A stretch of 64,000 bases of DNA from Exiguobacterium chiriqhucha RW-2 (GCF_000416965.1 NZ_ATCL01000020.1:868001-932000), one strand, 5' to 3'. Counted from the first letter of the stretch, positions 26,443-34,480 are shown. Notes: a model not told the origin generated them from the letters alone. Numbers and translations: made by a program.

Positions 26443-27079
26443 CGCGCACCCCTCCCTTCGTCAAATATGGATACAGAAGCCAAACGACCGGTGTGACCAT
26501 ACCCGCAATCGCCCCGAAACTAGCGAGGACGAGACATTGGACCCAGTCATGTCGTTCGAAGCGTCTCATCCGATTCGTCACATATACCGGCTCGAGGCGT
26601 TGGCTGTCGATGCCGACGACGACGGCCTCTTGCCAGTCACGTCGCGGATGACTGGCCAACGATAAACGGACCGCCCGTTCCATCGTCGGGACGAGCGCCC
26701 AACCGCCGTACAGCAACCTTGTCGAACGAGGCCATTTGTTCAAGAACGGCAATAAACGCTCGAGGCGCATGAATCGATTGACCCAAATCATACCGAACAA
26801 AAAAGTCGCGAGTGGAATCAATTGATTTGTGACACCACCGACCGAAATCCTCCAACCGAGAACGAACGGGGCAAGTGAAATCAATAAGAACGCGAGGATA
26901 ACACCGAGCATCGCCAGTGGAAACCGTCGTTCCATCAGTAACAAACCGAACAGACCGAGGAGGAGCCAAATCGAGTCATTCAAGTATGTCAACACGTACA
27001 AATGGACGAGTAAGAAGAAAAGGAGCGTGACCGGATGTCTGCGCTCCCAATCTGCCTCATTCGAAGAAAGAAATCGCAT
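26411..27079 (-). CDS. EcfT-like transmembrane component (putative)
   Basis: A 222-residue membrane protein with five to six helices in the N-terminal two thirds and a basic cytoplasmic segment (MERAVRLSLASHPRRDWQEAVVVGIDSQRLEP) where EcfT proteins carry the coupling helices; the usual Ala-Arg-Gly motifs are not clear. The frame is open 49 codons upstream within the DUF4430 gene, but membrane topology and overlap favour ATG 27079, 23 bases inside that gene, with a weak ribosome binding site. Translation is probably coupled. Confidence 0.6.
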   Translation of the reverse strand: MRFLSSNEADWERRHPVTLLFFLLVHLYVLTYLNDSIWLLLGLFGLLLMERRFPLAMLGVILAFLLISLAPFVLGWRISVGGVTNQLIPLATFLFGMIWVNRFMRLERLLPFLNKWPRSTRLLYGGWALVPTMERAVRLSLASHPRRDWQEAVVVGIDSQRLEPVYVTNRMRRFERHDWVQCLVLASFGAIAGMVTPVVWLLYPYLTKGGVRDALVILGRRT

Positions 27080-27467
27080 CTTCTTCGAACCGCCATTGAA
27101 TGATGTCGGTCGATTCGACTTCTTTGGCTCCGGCGCCTTCATCGCCCGGGCTACCATTGAAGGCGTAAACCCAGCCTGAGGATTGTCCGGCCGACTTCTC
27201 TTCAATCCCGTCAACGGCCGTGACATAAGTCATGTCTCCGTCGCCGACCGATTCAATGTCAAGCTCGGTCGCTTCAAGGGCATCGAGTACCGTCGCCCCT
27301 TCTTCTAAGCAGACACTCTTCTCATTGAACAGCGTCTCTTCGGTCGCCGCATTGTAAACAGAAATCGTCGGCTCGACATCACAAGCCGCTTCCTCGGTCG
27401 ATGTCGTATCTCCTCCGCATGCGGTCAAAAGCGGGACAAGTAAACTCATCAGAAGCAATTTTTTCAT
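27057..27467 (-). CDS. DUF4430 surface lipoprotein
   Basis: A 136-residue exported lipoprotein: a basic N-terminus, hydrophobic core and lipobox LTAC with Cys17, an acidic linker, then a DUF4430 domain with the pattern EEGATVLDALEATELDIES, the GSGWVYAFNGSPGDEGAG-like turn and a final WRF strand. This domain is related in fold to the C-terminal domain of transcobalamin. Its place in an ECF-type operon suggests that it captures a ligand, perhaps a corrinoid, outside the cell. ATGA overlap with the upstream gene. Confidence 0.8.
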   Translation of the reverse strand: MKKLLLMSLLVPLLTACGGDTTSTEEAACDVEPTISVYNAATEETLFNEKSVCLEEGATVLDALEATELDIESVGDGDMTYVTAVDGIEEKSAGQSSGWVYAFNGSPGDEGAGAKEVESTDIIQWRFEEDAISFFE

Positions 27468-28354
27468 AAATCAGTCAAATCCTCTCGTTGATGGATAGAG
27501 TAGTTGTATAGAATCGTGTATTTCTCACCCGTCGTCCGCCCTTGCTGGCTCAATCCCGACAATTGAATGCTGTTGGCGAGCACCGGCTCGCGTTGCAACC
27601 AGAACTTGACGAGGCGATTATCCCGATTGATCATGAGCATCGACTCGTTCTCGAACGTGTACATGTCGTACAGCCCATCGAATGAGAACTGGAGGAACGG
27701 GGCATCGACTTGTGTCTTGAATTCAGACCAGGCCGGTTTCCGGATCGCGTCGAGCATATGTTCAAAGTCGACGAGTTTCTCGAAGAACGCACTTCCCGAA
27801 TCCTTATTCAGTTCGTCGACTTGACGATACGTCAGCTCGCCCGATTCGTCGTAGTTGATTCGAATCTGTTGATACGAATTTGCGCGTTCGACCATGAGCA
27901 AATATTCGAGCGAACGGAGTTCACCGTCCTCGCTGAAAATCATTTTGCTTCGGTCGAGTTTGATGGACTCACTGTTGATCCGGCGCAGAATGTTGTCCGT
28001 CATCTCGTCAAACGTCTCGTCTTGAATCGACACCGTTCCAATCTGTTGTGACTCGGCCCGGAATTCGGATTGATCAAAGAGTGGGACGAACAAGAGGACG
28101 ATGAAGAAAAAGAATCCGACGAGCGCCCCGTACCATTTATAGCGGCTATTGCGTTTCGGGAAGAATAAGAACGACATCAGGAATCCGATTGGAATATGAA
28201 AGCCACCAATCGGGAATGAAACGATCCCGAGCAATGAGAAAAATAAAAATTTGATAAGAAAGTTTGGTTCCGGTTCTTTCAGTTGATTTAAGCGTAAACC
28301 TAGCAACGTACTGATGACGAAAAAGCCTAGCCATACGTATAGTTGTACTGTCAC
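27464..28354 (-). CDS. Membrane protein of unknown function in the ECF-type operon
   Basis: A 296-residue protein: three to four transmembrane helices in residues 5-92, then about 200 residues of soluble alpha/beta sequence with regular acidic strands (FSEDGELRSLEYLLMVERANSYQQIRINYDESGEL). I do not recognise the family. It starts with GTG one base after the rnz stop, six bases after GGGGG, and its stop overlaps the DUF4430 start, so it is co-translated with both. Confidence 0.65.
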   Translation of the reverse strand: MTVQLYVWLGFFVISTLLGLRLNQLKEPEPNFLIKFLFFSLLGIVSFPIGGFHIPIGFLMSFLFFPKRNSRYKWYGALVGFFFFIVLLFVPLFDQSEFRAESQQIGTVSIQDETFDEMTDNILRRINSESIKLDRSKMIFSEDGELRSLEYLLMVERANSYQQIRINYDESGELTYRQVDELNKDSGSAFFEKLVDFEHMLDAIRKPAWSEFKTQVDAPFLQFSFDGLYDMYTFENESMLMINRDNRLVKFWLQREPVLANSIQLSGLSQQGRTTGEKYTILYNYSIHQREDLTDL

Positions 28355-28355
28355 G

Positions 28356-29261
28356 TTAATCCCCCACTGTAAACTCGAAGAAGTCAGTCGCTACATGGCT
28401 GTCTGGAAACACGGTGCGCACTTCATCCACAAACGCCTCGTCTCGACCTTGATAGCGGGCCGAGATATGCGTGACAATCAAACGGCCAACTTGCGCCGTT
28501 TTTGCGAGCGTTGCCGCCTCAACTGTCGTCGAGTGGCCGTATTGACGGGCGAGTTTCGCCTCTGCTTGCATGAACGTCGCTTCATGAACGAGCACGTCGA
28601 CGCCAGTGGCGAGGATGGCTGCGTTCGGACAAGGGACCGTATCGCCTAGAATCGCCACGACCGGTCCGGCAACCGTGTCAGTGACGTATTCTTTAGAGGC
28701 GTACGTTTTCCCTTCAAACTCGAACGTGTCAGACTGCTTGATCGTCCGATAAATCGGTCCGCTCGGGATGCCGAGCGCCTTCACTTTTTCGACGAGCAAT
28801 GCGCCCGGTCGTTCCGGCGCTTCGATGCGGAATCCATAAGACGGAAAGCGATGTTCAAGCCGTCTGACCGTGACGATGTGCCCGTCCTGTTCGAACGTAT
28901 CGCCGTCCTCGTACTCGACAATCGTCAAATCATAGCCGAGATAAGAACCGGTTACTTTCATCGTCAACTCGAGCCATTTCTTGATGCCTTTCGGTCCATA
29001 CAAGGTGAGCGGGCTCGACCCGTCGAGTGCCGAGCGCGTCGACAGAAACCCGGGCAGACCGAAGACGTGATCCCCGTGAAGGTGTGTCACCCAGACGGCT
29101 GAGACTTTGCGCGGCTTGACTTTCGTATGCAACATTTGGTGCTGGGTCGCCTCGCCACAATCGATAAGCCACGTCTGTTTCGCAAGCGTAAGTGCCAACC
29201 CCGAGACGTTCCGTTGTTTCGACGGCATACCGGAGCCAGTTCCTAAAAATTGTAACTTCAT
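28356..29261 (-). CDS. rnz: Ribonuclease Z
   Basis: A 301-residue zinc endonuclease that removes the 3' trailer of tRNA precursors without CCA. It has the N-terminal FLGTGSGMPSKQRNVSGLAL, the zinc motif THLHGDHVFGLPG, the exosite-containing middle part and HEATF plus THISARYQGRD near the C-terminus. The open frame is 37 codons longer, but ATG 29261 with AAAGGA upstream gives the standard start. Same syntenic place as B. subtilis yqjK. It heads the operon for the ECF-type transporter, which is not usual. Confidence 0.92.
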   Translation of the reverse strand: MKLQFLGTGSGMPSKQRNVSGLALTLAKQTWLIDCGEATQHQMLHTKVKPRKVSAVWVTHLHGDHVFGLPGFLSTRSALDGSSPLTLYGPKGIKKWLELTMKVTGSYLGYDLTIVEYEDGDTFEQDGHIVTVRRLEHRFPSYGFRIEAPERPGALLVEKVKALGIPSGPIYRTIKQSDTFEFEGKTYASKEYVTDTVAGPVVAILGDTVPCPNAAILATGVDVLVHEATFMQAEAKLARQYGHSTTVEAATLAKTAQVGRLIVTHISARYQGRDEAFVDEVRTVFPDSHVATDFFEFTVGD

Positions 29262-29294
29262 AAATAATATTGTCCTTTCTTGTCGTCCATTCCA

Positions 29295-29303
29295 TGCTAT
29301 ACT
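29295..29303 (+). promoter_or_regulatory. Extended -10 promoter for the 57-residue ORF
   Basis: TGCTATACT carries the TGn extension and a good -10. No convincing -35 is found at 17 bases, which extended -10 promoters do not need. The ORF starts 34 bases downstream. Confidence 0.45.
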
Positions 29304-29336
29304 GTAGGCAATCGTTGAAAAAGGATGTGATCCGTG

Positions 29337-29510
29337 ATGAAGAAAGTTGAACATTCCGACTCGATCTATCAACAGATCCGGGAACGGGCGACTTCAATGA
29401 ATCGCAAACACCAACAAGAATTAGGCACCTCAATCCTCATTCACGACATAGCGATGGAACTTCACTGTTCAGACGAACTCGTTTTAGAATCGTTGGAGTT
29501 CGCCGCATAA
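29337..29510 (+). CDS. 57-residue soluble protein of unknown function
   Basis: A short ORF encoding 57 residues, starting MKKVEHSDSIYQQIRERA and ending VLESLEFAA. It looks helical, with basic first half, a His/Cys segment (MELHCSDELVLESLEF) and no membrane segment. AAGGATGTGAT, a one-mismatch copy of the 16S-complementary AAGGAGGTGAT, stands before the ATG; a GTG just before it is an alternative. It has its own extended -10 promoter and a strong terminator, which supports a real gene. Not recognised as any known family. Confidence 0.65.
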   Translation: MKKVEHSDSIYQQIRERATSMNRKHQQELGTSILIHDIAMELHCSDELVLESLEFAA

Positions 29511-29527
29511 TAGCTCGAACACATAGG

Positions 29528-29555
29528 AAGAGCCGACATCACGTCGGCTCTTTTT
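29528..29555 (+). terminator. Terminator of the 57-residue ORF
   Basis: AAGAGCCGAC, ATCAC loop, GTCGGCTCTT and a run of T, 18 bases after the stop codon. It may also serve the convergent yqjE gene. Confidence 0.85.
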
Positions 29556-30685
29556 CATTTCGTTTTAGGTGTCGCGACGAGCTCGACAATTTGAACGACA
29601 TATTCAACCAACTTGTACAGTTCGACGAGTGGCATACGCTCGTTCGTCGTATGAATTTCTTCATATCCAACAGCAAGGTTGACGGTCGGAATCCCACCGC
29701 CGGCAATCACGTTGGCGTCAGAACCGCCGCCCGAATGCAAGATTCGAATTGGACGGCCAATCGCTGTCGCGGCTGCTTTCGCCACTTCGACGACTTCGTC
29801 CCCTTCTTCGAACTTAAAGCCTGGGTACATGATGTCGATGTCGACTTCCGCACGTCCGCCATGTTCTTCAGCTGCGTCAAGATACGCTTGTTTCATCGCT
29901 TCGGCTTGTGCTTCCATCTTTTCATGAATCAATGAACGCGCCTCGGCGAGGACTTCGACGTAGTCGCAGACGATGTTCGTGGCACGGCCGCCTTCGAAGC
30001 GTCCGATGTTTGCCGTCGTCTCATCATCGATGCGGCCTAACTTCATCTTCGCGATTGCTTTCGCCGCGATTTGAATCGCCGATACACCTTTTTCCGGGGC
30101 TACACCGGCATGAGCCGTCTTGCCATAGATTTTGGCGTTCACTTTCGCCTGAGTCGGTGCTGCGACGATAATGTCGCCGACCGGGCCATCCGAATCGAGC
30201 GCGAAGCCGAACTTCGCATCAATTTTCGAAAGATCGAGCACTTTTGCCCCGACGAGCCCAGATTCTTCTCCGACTGTGATTACGAACTGGATTTGACCGT
30301 GCGGAATCGCTTGTTCCGTCAACACGCGAACGAGTTCGATCATCGCCGTCAATCCGGTTTTATCATCCGCCCCGAGGATCGTTGTCCCATCCGTCACGAC
30401 GTAACCGTCTTGAATACTTGTCTTGATCCCTTTACCTGGTGTGACCGTATCCATGTGAGCCGTGAAATAGATCGGGTCGACGTCTTGCTTCGTCGCCGGT
30501 AGCGTAATAATCAAGTTGTTACCTGAATGAGCCGTTTTCGTCGACGCATCGTCTTCATAGACGTCGCATCCGAGCTCTGTGAAGACCGCCTTTAAATGCT
30601 CACAGATGACTGCTTCTTCTTTCGTCTCTGAGTCGATCCCGACCAGTTGTAAAAATGTGTCAAGCACTCGTTTCTCGTTTACCAT
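29555..30685 (-). CDS. yqjE: M20 family peptidase (PepT-like, YqjE)
   Basis: A 376-residue zinc aminopeptidase of the tripeptidase T-like group. Metal and catalytic motifs are visible in order: HMDTVTPGKG, GADDKTGLTAM with bridging Asp, GEESGLVGA with catalytic Glu and ligand, and the dimerisation domain in the middle. It releases N-terminal residues from short peptides in the cytoplasm. GGAGGGATGTTTTC sets the start at 30685; the frame extends 20 codons more without a signal. Lies near yqjA and rnz as in B. subtilis. Confidence 0.87.
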   Translation of the reverse strand: MVNEKRVLDTFLQLVGIDSETKEEAVICEHLKAVFTELGCDVYEDDASTKTAHSGNNLIITLPATKQDVDPIYFTAHMDTVTPGKGIKTSIQDGYVVTDGTTILGADDKTGLTAMIELVRVLTEQAIPHGQIQFVITVGEESGLVGAKVLDLSKIDAKFGFALDSDGPVGDIIVAAPTQAKVNAKIYGKTAHAGVAPEKGVSAIQIAAKAIAKMKLGRIDDETTANIGRFEGGRATNIVCDYVEVLAEARSLIHEKMEAQAEAMKQAYLDAAEEHGGRAEVDIDIMYPGFKFEEGDEVVEVAKAAATAIGRPIRILHSGGGSDANVIAGGGIPTVNLAVGYEEIHTTNERMPLVELYKLVEYVVQIVELVATPKTK

Positions 30686-30739
30686 GAAAACATCCCTCCA
30701 TCCAAACATTTCTAGGTTATTATAACAAACTCGTGCCGT

Positions 30740-30768
30740 TTGCACGAACCTTTTCCATTCTGTACAAT
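30740..30768 (+). promoter_or_regulatory. Promoter of the Prli42-like gene
   Basis: TTGCAC (30740-30745), a 17-base spacer and TACAAT (30763-30768), followed at 16 bases by TTTGGAGGAACGTC before the ATG. Confidence 0.75.
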
Positions 30769-30795
30769 GAGGACAAACACATTTGGAGGAACGTC

Positions 30796-30906
30796 ATGAG
30801 TAAGAAACAGAAAAAGCGTCAACGCATCATTCAAATCGGTGTCGTCGTCATCGTATCCATCTTTTTATTGAGCACGTTTTTGTCCGGGGTGGCCATGTTC
30901 CTGTAA
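30796..30906 (+). CDS. prli42: Prli42-like stressosome-associated membrane miniprotein
   Basis: A 36-residue miniprotein: a strongly basic N-terminus (MSKKQKKRQRIIQ), one transmembrane helix, and the ending LSTFLSGVAMFL, very like Listeria Prli42, which anchors the stressosome to the membrane and passes stress signals to RsbR. GGAGGAACGTC precedes the ATG and a near-consensus promoter lies upstream. Its last 42 bases lie within the 3' end of the convergent yqjA gene, so both strands are coding there. Confidence 0.75.
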   Translation: MSKKQKKRQRIIQIGVVVIVSIFLLSTFLSGVAMFL

Positions 30907-31854
30907 CAGCAGGATATACCGCTCTTTTAAAATCAAGTAGCTCTTCACGTCCGACAAAATATTTAATAACGATGAACGTACCTCAAATTCCTCACGCGAC
31001 GTGGGGAGGGGTACGTTTTTTCGATAATGCTCAATCGTCTCTTCGAGCTCCCGTAGGAACGTCGAAGCGTCGGCCCGTTGGTTGACGTTGTCGCCGACGC
31101 GCCGAAGGAACGTCGCGACCGGTTTGGCCTCATTGACGACCATCGTGATCTCCCGTGAGTTCTCGGCGATGCGCTTCAAGATGTCATATTGCCGCTCCCG
31201 CATTCGGAAGTACAGGTAATCCATGTCCTCGTTCCGCTTCCCAATCGAGTTCCCCATGCGACGGAGCGCGAGGTCTTTCCCTTGTTTCAAATAATCCCGC
31301 GTCTTCAAGAGCATCATCGAATGGTCGTTATAGACGCCCGTCTCGACACAGGCGGCCACATCATAAAAGTGAACGGCGAGGGCCCGGTCGATATTGTCTT
31401 TGATGCGCTCGATCTCTTTATCAAGTGTCGGCATATACATGTTGACGACGAGTCCGACCCCGACGCCGATGGCGATCAATAACAGCTCGTTCACGAACAA
31501 ATCGAGCGAGAACTGCCCTTCCGTATATAGATGGGTCAAGATGACGACACTCGTGATCATGCCGTCCTGCAGTTTGAGCTGTTGAACGAGCGGGATGAAC
31601 ATGACAAAATAAAGTGTGAGCGTCGCCGGTGAATAACCGAGCAAGGTGAACATCAATGCCCCCATGCCGATTGCAATCAGGCTGGCCATGACCCGCTCAT
31701 AGGAAGCCCGAAACGACTTTTTCCGTGTCTCCTGAATACTGAGGATGGCGATGATGGCTGCGAAGACGTAGTAATCGAGATGAATCGTCTCGGAGATGAG
31801 CATGGCGATCCCGGCTGCCGCCGCAGTCTTGAGCGTGCGTGATCCGATTTTCAT
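30865..31854 (-). CDS. yqjA: Aromatic acid exporter family protein (YqjA)
   Basis: A 329-residue membrane protein with four to five N-terminal helices (residues about 8-140) of the FUSC/ArAE type, then a long soluble helical domain (residues 150-329) as in YqjA of Bacillus. A role in export of aromatic or other organic acids is assumed from the fold only. AGGAGGAGATATTT precedes ATG 31854; the longer frame adds 11 codons without a ribosome binding site. Syntenic with artPQR and yqjE as in B. subtilis. Its end overlaps the Prli42-like gene. Confidence 0.82.
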   Translation of the reverse strand: MKIGSRTLKTAAAAGIAMLISETIHLDYYVFAAIIAILSIQETRKKSFRASYERVMASLIAIGMGALMFTLLGYSPATLTLYFVMFIPLVQQLKLQDGMITSVVILTHLYTEGQFSLDLFVNELLLIAIGVGVGLVVNMYMPTLDKEIERIKDNIDRALAVHFYDVAACVETGVYNDHSMMLLKTRDYLKQGKDLALRRMGNSIGKRNEDMDYLYFRMRERQYDILKRIAENSREITMVVNEAKPVATFLRRVGDNVNQRADASTFLRELEETIEHYRKNVPLPTSREEFEVRSSLLNILSDVKSYLILKERYILLLQEHGHPGQKRAQ

Positions 31855-31931
31855 AAATATCTCCTCCTCTCTCACAAAATTGTTCACTAGTTTGTTCCGT
31901 TTGGCAATCCATATGTTTGGAAGTGATCGTA

Positions 31932-33002
31932 TTGAAAAGAAAAAAACGTGGCGTGATTCCCACGCTGCTCACGCTCGCCCTCGCCGTTTTAGGTTTCCTT
32001 TGGCTCCAAGACCGTCCGAGCGGCTCGTATACCGTTCAGACCTATGACAGCGGGGACGTCTCGACCCGATCATTTGAGTCACTCGACGAGGCGCGGGACT
32101 ATATGGAACGTGGGGGCAACCGGGCCCTGCTCGATGCGTCAGGCGACGTCATCGACTTCATAGGTACCGGTATCGCCGTCACCCCGACCGACCGAATCAC
32201 GAACTTGTATCAAGACGCCGAGTTTAAGAAACGGCAGTCGTATGTCGCCGGCGGGACCCGCCTCCGTCTCGTGCAGACGGCCGACAAGCATTTGTTGGTG
32301 AACATTTCCGGCGCCGACGTCTACGTGAAGCCGGCCGACATGACGCTTTATCCGGACGCCGTCGTCGAGCGTCGCGGCTTCTATCAGATGCGGGACGGAC
32401 AAGTGTTCCATACCGTCGAGGCGAACGGCAACTTGGCCGGGACGTTCCTCGTCGGACCGGCGCCGCAACAGTCGTCCGACCGCTATTATACGGAGGACGT
32501 GCGCGACGTGTTCGATTCGCCATACCAGTTCGCCTCGATCGCGTCGAAGGCACCGTATTCGGCTCGCGAGCTCGACGCCTTCCTCGGCTCACTCGACGAC
32601 AGCCCGCTCGCTGGTAAAGGCGACGCCTTCAAAGATGCCGAGGCAGAGTTCGGCATCAACGCCTTGTTCCTCATGGCCGTCGCCGGACACGAGTCCGGAT
32701 TCGGTACGTCAGCCATCGCCCGGGAAAAGAATAACTTGTTCGGCTTCCAGGCGACCGACAACGACCCGAGCGGAAATGCGGCCTCCTATCCGTCTGTCGA
32801 GGCGAGCATCGATGCGGCGGCTCGTTTATTCGCCGAAAAGTACGTGACGGGCGCCTATGACCGAGGACCGTTCCCTGGCAATAAACAAGAAGGCGTCAAC
32901 GTCAATTACGCCTCGGACCCGTATTGGGGCGAGAAAGTCGCCGGGACGATGTATCGCATCGACCGTGAACTCGGATTGACCTATTTAGAGCAGTTGAAGT
33001 GA
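31932..33002 (+). CDS. Membrane-anchored glucosaminidase-type peptidoglycan hydrolase
   Basis: A 356-residue exported protein: a basic start (LKRKKRG), an uncleaved hydrophobic anchor, an extracytoplasmic middle domain of about 170 residues and a C-terminal N-acetylglucosaminidase domain (NALFLMAVAGHESGFGTSAIAREKNNLFGFQATDNDP), with the catalytic Glu in GHESGFG. It should cut the glycan backbone of the wall, as LytG/LytD do. TTG at 31932 stands eight bases after GGAAG of GGAAGTGATC. Followed by a strong terminator covering its stop. Confidence 0.85.
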   Translation: MKRKKRGVIPTLLTLALAVLGFLWLQDRPSGSYTVQTYDSGDVSTRSFESLDEARDYMERGGNRALLDASGDVIDFIGTGIAVTPTDRITNLYQDAEFKKRQSYVAGGTRLRLVQTADKHLLVNISGADVYVKPADMTLYPDAVVERRGFYQMRDGQVFHTVEANGNLAGTFLVGPAPQQSSDRYYTEDVRDVFDSPYQFASIASKAPYSARELDAFLGSLDDSPLAGKGDAFKDAEAEFGINALFLMAVAGHESGFGTSAIAREKNNLFGFQATDNDPSGNAASYPSVEASIDAAARLFAEKYVTGAYDRGPFPGNKQEGVNVNYASDPYWGEKVAGTMYRIDRELGLTYLEQLK

Positions 33003-33027
33003 TGGCCCAACGGCCGTCACTTTTTTT
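32998..33027 (+). terminator. Terminator of the glucosaminidase gene
   Basis: AGTGATGGCC, CAAC loop, GGCCGTCACT and seven T. The stop codon TGA is part of the left arm. Confidence 0.9.
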
Positions 33028-33063
33028 GCAGGAATCCCCCCTTCGCTGAGCGAATACATAAAC

Positions 33064-33082
33064 TGAACGACCATTCATTTCA
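33064..33082. promoter_or_regulatory. FadR-like operator before fadH
   Basis: TGAACGACCATTCATTTCA resembles the Bacillus FadR operator TGAATGA-N4-TCATTCA, with two or three departures. It lies 14 bases upstream of the fadH start. FadR of B. subtilis represses fadH and releases DNA on binding long-chain acyl-CoA. A clear sigma-A promoter was not found in this gap. Confidence 0.4.
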
Positions 33083-33095
33083 AAGGGGGATTTGT

Positions 33096-33860
33096 ATGAA
33101 AACGATTTGGATCACAGGTGGCTCATCGGGGATGGGCAAGGCGATGGCGCTAAAATTCAAGACCGAGGGCTGGAACGTCGCCATCAGCGGCCGCAACGAG
33201 GAGCGGCTACAAGAAGCGATGGGCGAACTGGAGACCATCGGGGCCGGAGCGGCGATAGCCGTGCAACACGATGTGCGTGACTATGAGGGGTGTGCCGTTG
33301 CGCTCGATCAAATCATTGAACGGTTCGGTCCAGTGCACGCGCTCGTTAACAACGCGGCCGGTAATTTCGTCTGCCCGACGCTCGACTTGACGCCGAACGG
33401 ATGGACGAGCGTCATCGACATCGTCTTGAACGGGACGTTCAACTGCACCCACGTGCTCGGCAAGCATTGGGAACGGGAGCAACTGCGTGACGGCTCCATC
33501 ATCAACATGGTCGCGTCGTATGCCTGGCAAGCGGGCGCCGGTGTCGCACCGAGCGCGGCCGCCAAGGCCGGTGTGCTCAATTTGACGCGAACGCTCGCCG
33601 TCGAATGGGGATATCAGTTTGGGGCGCGTGTGAACGCGATTAGCCCGGGGCCAATCGAGCGGACAGGTGGAGCCGACAAACTAGCCGTCCACGTCAAAGA
33701 AGTCGAGCGCATCCGCCGCAATGTGCCGCTCGGACGGTTCGGGACACCGGAAGAGATTGCCGACCTCGCCTTTTGGATGGCGTCGGACGAGATGCGCTAT
33801 TTGAACGGGGAATGCATTTCCCTCGACGGTGGCCATTGGCTAAATAAACATCCGTTCTAA
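33096..33860 (+). CDS. fadH: 2,4-dienoyl-CoA reductase (FadH, YkuF-type)
   Basis: A 254-residue SDR that reduces the 2,4-dienoyl-CoA formed during beta-oxidation of unsaturated fatty acids. TGGSSGMGKAMA is the cofactor motif, followed by NNAAGNF, the catalytic region with an unusual SAAAKAGV (Ala where Tyr-x3-Lys is usual), and ISPGPIERTGGA, all shared with YkuF of Bacillus and mitochondrial DECR, which use a different catalytic Tyr. AAAGGGGG precedes the ATG. Single gene with a FadR-like operator. Confidence 0.88.
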   Translation: MKTIWITGGSSGMGKAMALKFKTEGWNVAISGRNEERLQEAMGELETIGAGAAIAVQHDVRDYEGCAVALDQIIERFGPVHALVNNAAGNFVCPTLDLTPNGWTSVIDIVLNGTFNCTHVLGKHWEREQLRDGSIINMVASYAWQAGAGVAPSAAAKAGVLNLTRTLAVEWGYQFGARVNAISPGPIERTGGADKLAVHVKEVERIRRNVPLGRFGTPEEIADLAFWMASDEMRYLNGECISLDGGHWLNKHPF

Positions 33861-33862
33861 CC

Positions 33863-33893
33863 AAAAAACGGCCGAGGGATTCCTCGGCCGTTT
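33863..33893. terminator. Bidirectional terminator
   Basis: AAACGGCCGAGG and its complement with a GATT loop. A run of six A before it serves the minus-strand HD gene, and TTT follows on the plus strand. Confidence 0.85.
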
Positions 33894-34480
33894 CATATGT
33901 CTTGCCCTGTCCATTCCGCTTCGAACCGTTCCAAAAAAGTAACCATGAACGCGTTGCGGTCCCGGGCGATTCGTCTCGCCCGTTCCGTATGCATTTGATT
34001 CGCGAGCCGGAGCAACTTCTCCTCGAAATGAGCGATCGCGCTTTTCGAGTCACCCTCGCCGTGGAGGCTATTGCCACGTGCGCCGGCAAATTGGAACGTC
34101 CGGGCGATGCCGATTGCCCCAATCGCGTCGAGCCGGTCGGCGTCTTGCAGCATCGCGCTCTCACGTGACGACGGGGACCGTCCTTTTGAAAAGGACGACT
34201 CTTCAATCATCGTCAGGACGTGAGCCCGTTGTTCGGGGTCGATCGGTAACGTGTCAAGGTGACGTGCGACGAGACCTTTATCACGTCCAAGCTTCTCATC
34301 CTCGACATCATGCAAGAGCGCCGCGAGCGTCAAAGCGAGACCGTCGACCGCTTCGCCTTCCGCGAGATGCGTCGTCAAACGGCGCACGCGGTCGAGATGG
34401 GCCATATCATGGCCGGTATGGTCTCCGGCATGCAGCTTCGCCACGTACCGTTCGGTCTCGAGCACCGCTGGATGCATCAT
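33893..34480 (-). CDS. HD domain phosphohydrolase
   Basis: A 195-residue metal-dependent hydrolase with the motifs HDMAHLDRVRR, LLHDVEDEK (the HD pair) and DADRLDAIGAIG. This arrangement is that of the YpgQ/YedJ group, which hydrolyses nucleoside triphosphates or pyrophosphates; the exact substrate is unknown. A TTG codon precedes two ATG codons; the first ATG (34480) shares its A with the stop codon of the MBL gene (TGATG), so translational coupling is likely. No strong ribosome binding site is seen. Confidence 0.8.
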   Translation of the reverse strand: MMHPAVLETERYVAKLHAGDHTGHDMAHLDRVRRLTTHLAEGEAVDGLALTLAALLHDVEDEKLGRDKGLVARHLDTLPIDPEQRAHVLTMIEESSFSKGRSPSSRESAMLQDADRLDAIGAIGIARTFQFAGARGNSLHGEGDSKSAIAHFEEKLLRLANQMHTERARRIARDRNAFMVTFLERFEAEWTGQDI

